The notes under the pieces were generated by a model, which had not been told where the DNA came from, searched no databases, and worked only from the letters and a program-made list of their open reading frames with translations. Shown in pieces: positions 6,154 to 6,797 of a DNA stretch of 6,797 bases (position 1 is the first letter of the stretch; each line of letters begins with the position of its first letter). This DNA is from Actinomycetota bacterium (GTDB lineage Bacteria > Actinomycetota > Actinomycetes > Streptosporangiales > Streptosporangiaceae), in contig PMOU01000236.1 of the NCBI GenBank assembly GCA_003161205.1, positions 1 through 6,797 on the forward strand. The letters are read 5' to 3'. The position numbers and the translations under genes were made by a program.

Positions 6154-6182
6154 TTGCTTATGTCACAGGGTGACGTTAACAT
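6154..6182 (+). promoter_or_regulatory. Candidate mftA promoter
   Basis: TTGCTT (6154-6159), a 17-bp spacer and TAACAT (6177-6182) form a moderate sigma-70-type promoter pointing to mftA. The first palindrome fills most of the spacer, so a bound repressor would block polymerase. The start site would be near 6189, giving a leader of about 73 nt that contains the second palindrome. The -35 match is only 3 of 6. Confidence 0.42.
6162..6174. promoter_or_regulatory. Palindromic operator 1, putative MftR site
   Basis: GTCAC (6162-6166), AGG, GTGAC (6170-6174): a perfect 5-bp dyad with a 3-bp centre. It shares the pattern GTCAC-N-G-N-GTGACG with the second copy. Two near-identical dyads in a short gap beside a divergent TetR gene are strong circumstantial evidence for its operators. 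Confidence 0.7.
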
Positions 6183-6186
6183 GCGA

Positions 6187-6215
6187 AATATATTCGTCAC
6201 CGTGTGACGGAAATC
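6187..6215 (-). promoter_or_regulatory. Candidate mftR promoter (weak)
   Basis: On the minus strand TATATT (6192-6187) is a good -10 box, but the hexamer 17 bp upstream, GATTTC (6215-6210), is a poor -35. The second palindrome occupies the spacer, mirroring the arrangement on the other strand. The start would be near 6180, leaving a leader of about 74 nt before the GTG. Confidence 0.3.
6195..6209. promoter_or_regulatory. Palindromic operator 2, putative MftR site
   Basis: CGTCAC (6195-6200), CGT, GTGACG (6204-6209): a perfect 6-bp dyad with a 3-bp centre. Its centre is 34 bp from that of operator 1, just over three helical turns. It lies between the AT-rich TATATT and the start of mftA, so it can act on both divergent units. 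Confidence 0.7.
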
Positions 6216-6261
6216 GAGCTGACGGAACGTACCAGCACATCTGCGCAGCTAGGAGAGTGTC

Positions 6262-6423
6262 ATGAGCGATCTTATGGCGACCACTGATGTCACGGAAAGC
6301 ACTGAGAGCCCCGAGGCCACGGACCGCCCGGCGGCCAGAACCCAGCCGGCCGAACCTGAGCTAGCCACCGCGGACCTGCTCGTGGAGGAAGTCTCCATCG
6401 ACGGCATGTGCGGTGTCTACTGA
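6262..6423 (+). CDS. mftA: Mycofactocin precursor peptide
   Basis: This 53-residue ribosomally made precursor is the source of the redox cofactor mycofactocin. It ends in the diagnostic EEVSIDGMCGVY (42-53). The final Val52-Tyr53 pair is the core that MftC modifies by decarboxylating the tyrosine and cross-linking it to valine; MftE then releases it. The preceding leader is rich in Thr, Glu, Pro and Ala (residues 6-38) and is longer than the roughly 30-residue mycobacterial peptide as I recall it. The ATG at 6262 has AGGAG 6 nt upstream; an internal ATG at 6274 lacks a comparable site. It is too short for many gene callers but unmistakable by its C terminus. It is first in the plus-strand mft run and overlaps mftB by 11 nt. 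Confidence 0.96.
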   Translation: MSDLMATTDVTESTESPEATDRPAARTQPAEPELATADLLVEEVSIDGMCGVY

Positions 6424-6730
6424 GGCGCTCGCCAGCGGCGCGCGGGCCGGGTTTGAACCCTTCGACCTCGACCGCCCCTGGCAGCTGCACCCGCAGGTGT
6501 CGGTCCGCCCGGAGCGCTTCGGCGCTCTGCTGTACCACTTCGGCACCCGCAGGCTCTCCTTCCTGAAGAGCCCGGCGCTGCTCACCGTGGTCCGCTCGCT
6601 CGGCGACGCGCCCACCGCACGGGAAGCCTGCCGGCGTGCGGACGTGAGCGGCGCGGAGCTGCCTGCCTACACGGCCGCGCTGGCCACCCTGGCCAGCTCG
6701 CAGATGATCTGTGCGCGGGACCAGTCATGA
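6413..6730 (+). CDS. mftB: Mycofactocin peptide chaperone (RRE protein)
   Basis: This 105-residue protein is MftB, the small RiPP-recognition chaperone that binds the MftA leader and presents it to the radical SAM enzyme MftC. The family signature is clear: WQLHPQVSVRPERFGALLYHFG (23-44, read as WQLHPQVSVRPER then FGALLYHFG), followed by TRRLSFLKSP (45-54) and a winged-helix-like C-terminal part with ACRRADVSG. The GTG start at 6413 lies inside the last codons of mftA and has no good Shine-Dalgarno sequence of its own, so translation is probably coupled to mftA. The stop overlaps the mftC start (ATGA). Length and order mftA-mftB-mftC are as known for the cluster. The exact start could be a few codons later, but no better candidate is seen. 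Confidence 0.95.
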   Translation: MSTEALASGARAGFEPFDLDRPWQLHPQVSVRPERFGALLYHFGTRRLSFLKSPALLTVVRSLGDAPTAREACRRADVSGAELPAYTAALATLASSQMICARDQS

Positions 6731-6797
6731 CCCTGCCGCTGGTCGAGCAGTTCGCCTACGGGCTGGACGCGCCGATCTGCCTGACCTGGGAACTGAC
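6727..6797 (+). CDS. mftC: Mycofactocin radical SAM maturase, 5' end only
   Basis: Only 23 codons lie in the window. Residues LVEQFAYGLDAPICLTWEL (5-23) match the conserved N terminus of MftC, which sits just before the CxxxCxxC iron-sulfur motif; that motif is beyond the window edge. MftC is the radical SAM/SPASM enzyme that oxidatively decarboxylates the C-terminal tyrosine of MftA and forms the Val-Tyr cross-link. The ATG overlaps the mftB stop by four bases, with a weak GGGA 6 nt upstream, so expression is coupled. mftD, mftE and mftF are expected further right on the basis of known clusters but cannot be seen. Confidence 0.9.
   Translation, partial: MTLPLVEQFAYGLDAPICLTWEL

Noticed and set aside
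5442..6200. Minus-strand frame overlapping mftR in another phase (252 codons)
   Set aside because: It is rich in Arg, Pro and Gly and has no helix-turn-helix; mftR in the other frame has clear TetR features and a better ribosome site.
5780..6265. Plus-strand frame across mftR and the mftR-mftA gap
   Set aside because: It would be translated through both palindromes and promoters, and its sequence looks like an antisense shadow.
1..6797. tRNA or rRNA genes, insertion sequences, CRISPR arrays, attachment sites
   Set aside because: No cloverleaf-like sequence, transposase motif, terminal repeats or regularly spaced repeats were found.

Overview
The window comes from a very GC-rich actinobacterium. 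The evidence is strong GC bias at third codon positions, several GTG starts with purine-rich Shine-Dalgarno sequences, and the start of a mycofactocin cluster, a system found mainly in Actinobacteria. It does not look like a typical Mycobacterium: the MftA leader is longer than I recall for mycobacteria and the neighbourhood is different. I cannot name a genus from sequence alone.

Left part (1-4668, all minus strand, reading right to left): a four-gene run that looks like a surface-polysaccharide operon. It opens with a five-helix polyprenyl-phosphate sugar-1-phosphate transferase (3211-4668). Then come a secreted protein with repeated beta-propeller-type motifs (1822-3156), a PAPS-dependent sulfotransferase (857-1810), and a family 2 glycosyltransferase that runs off the left edge (1-860). 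The last three are tightly packed: an 11-nt gap, then an ATGA start/stop overlap. A reasonable model is that the first enzyme primes a lipid-linked repeat unit, the glycosyltransferase extends it, and the sulfotransferase sulfates the glycan or a glycolipid. The secreted propeller protein would act outside the membrane. The pathway product is inferred.

Middle part (4669-5094): a divergent intergenic region of about 425 nt. It is locally AT-rich and full of inverted repeats, including a nested one at 4982-5016. At its right end is a good sigma-70-type promoter (TTGCCA, 17 bp, GATACT) whose predicted start site falls on the ATG at 5095. This suggests a leaderless mRNA for a 116-residue protein of unknown function.

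Right part (5423-6797): the start of a mycofactocin locus. The TetR-family regulator mftR (minus strand) diverges from mftA-mftB-mftC (plus strand). MftA ends in the canonical IDGMCGVY core. MftB overlaps the last codons of mftA, and mftC overlaps mftB by ATGA and is cut off after 23 codons. The 155-nt mftR-mftA gap holds two near-identical palindromes, GTCAC-N3-GTGAC, centred 34 bp apart. They are strong candidates for MftR operators controlling both directions. mftR and the 116-residue gene converge and overlap by 23 bp at their 3' ends.
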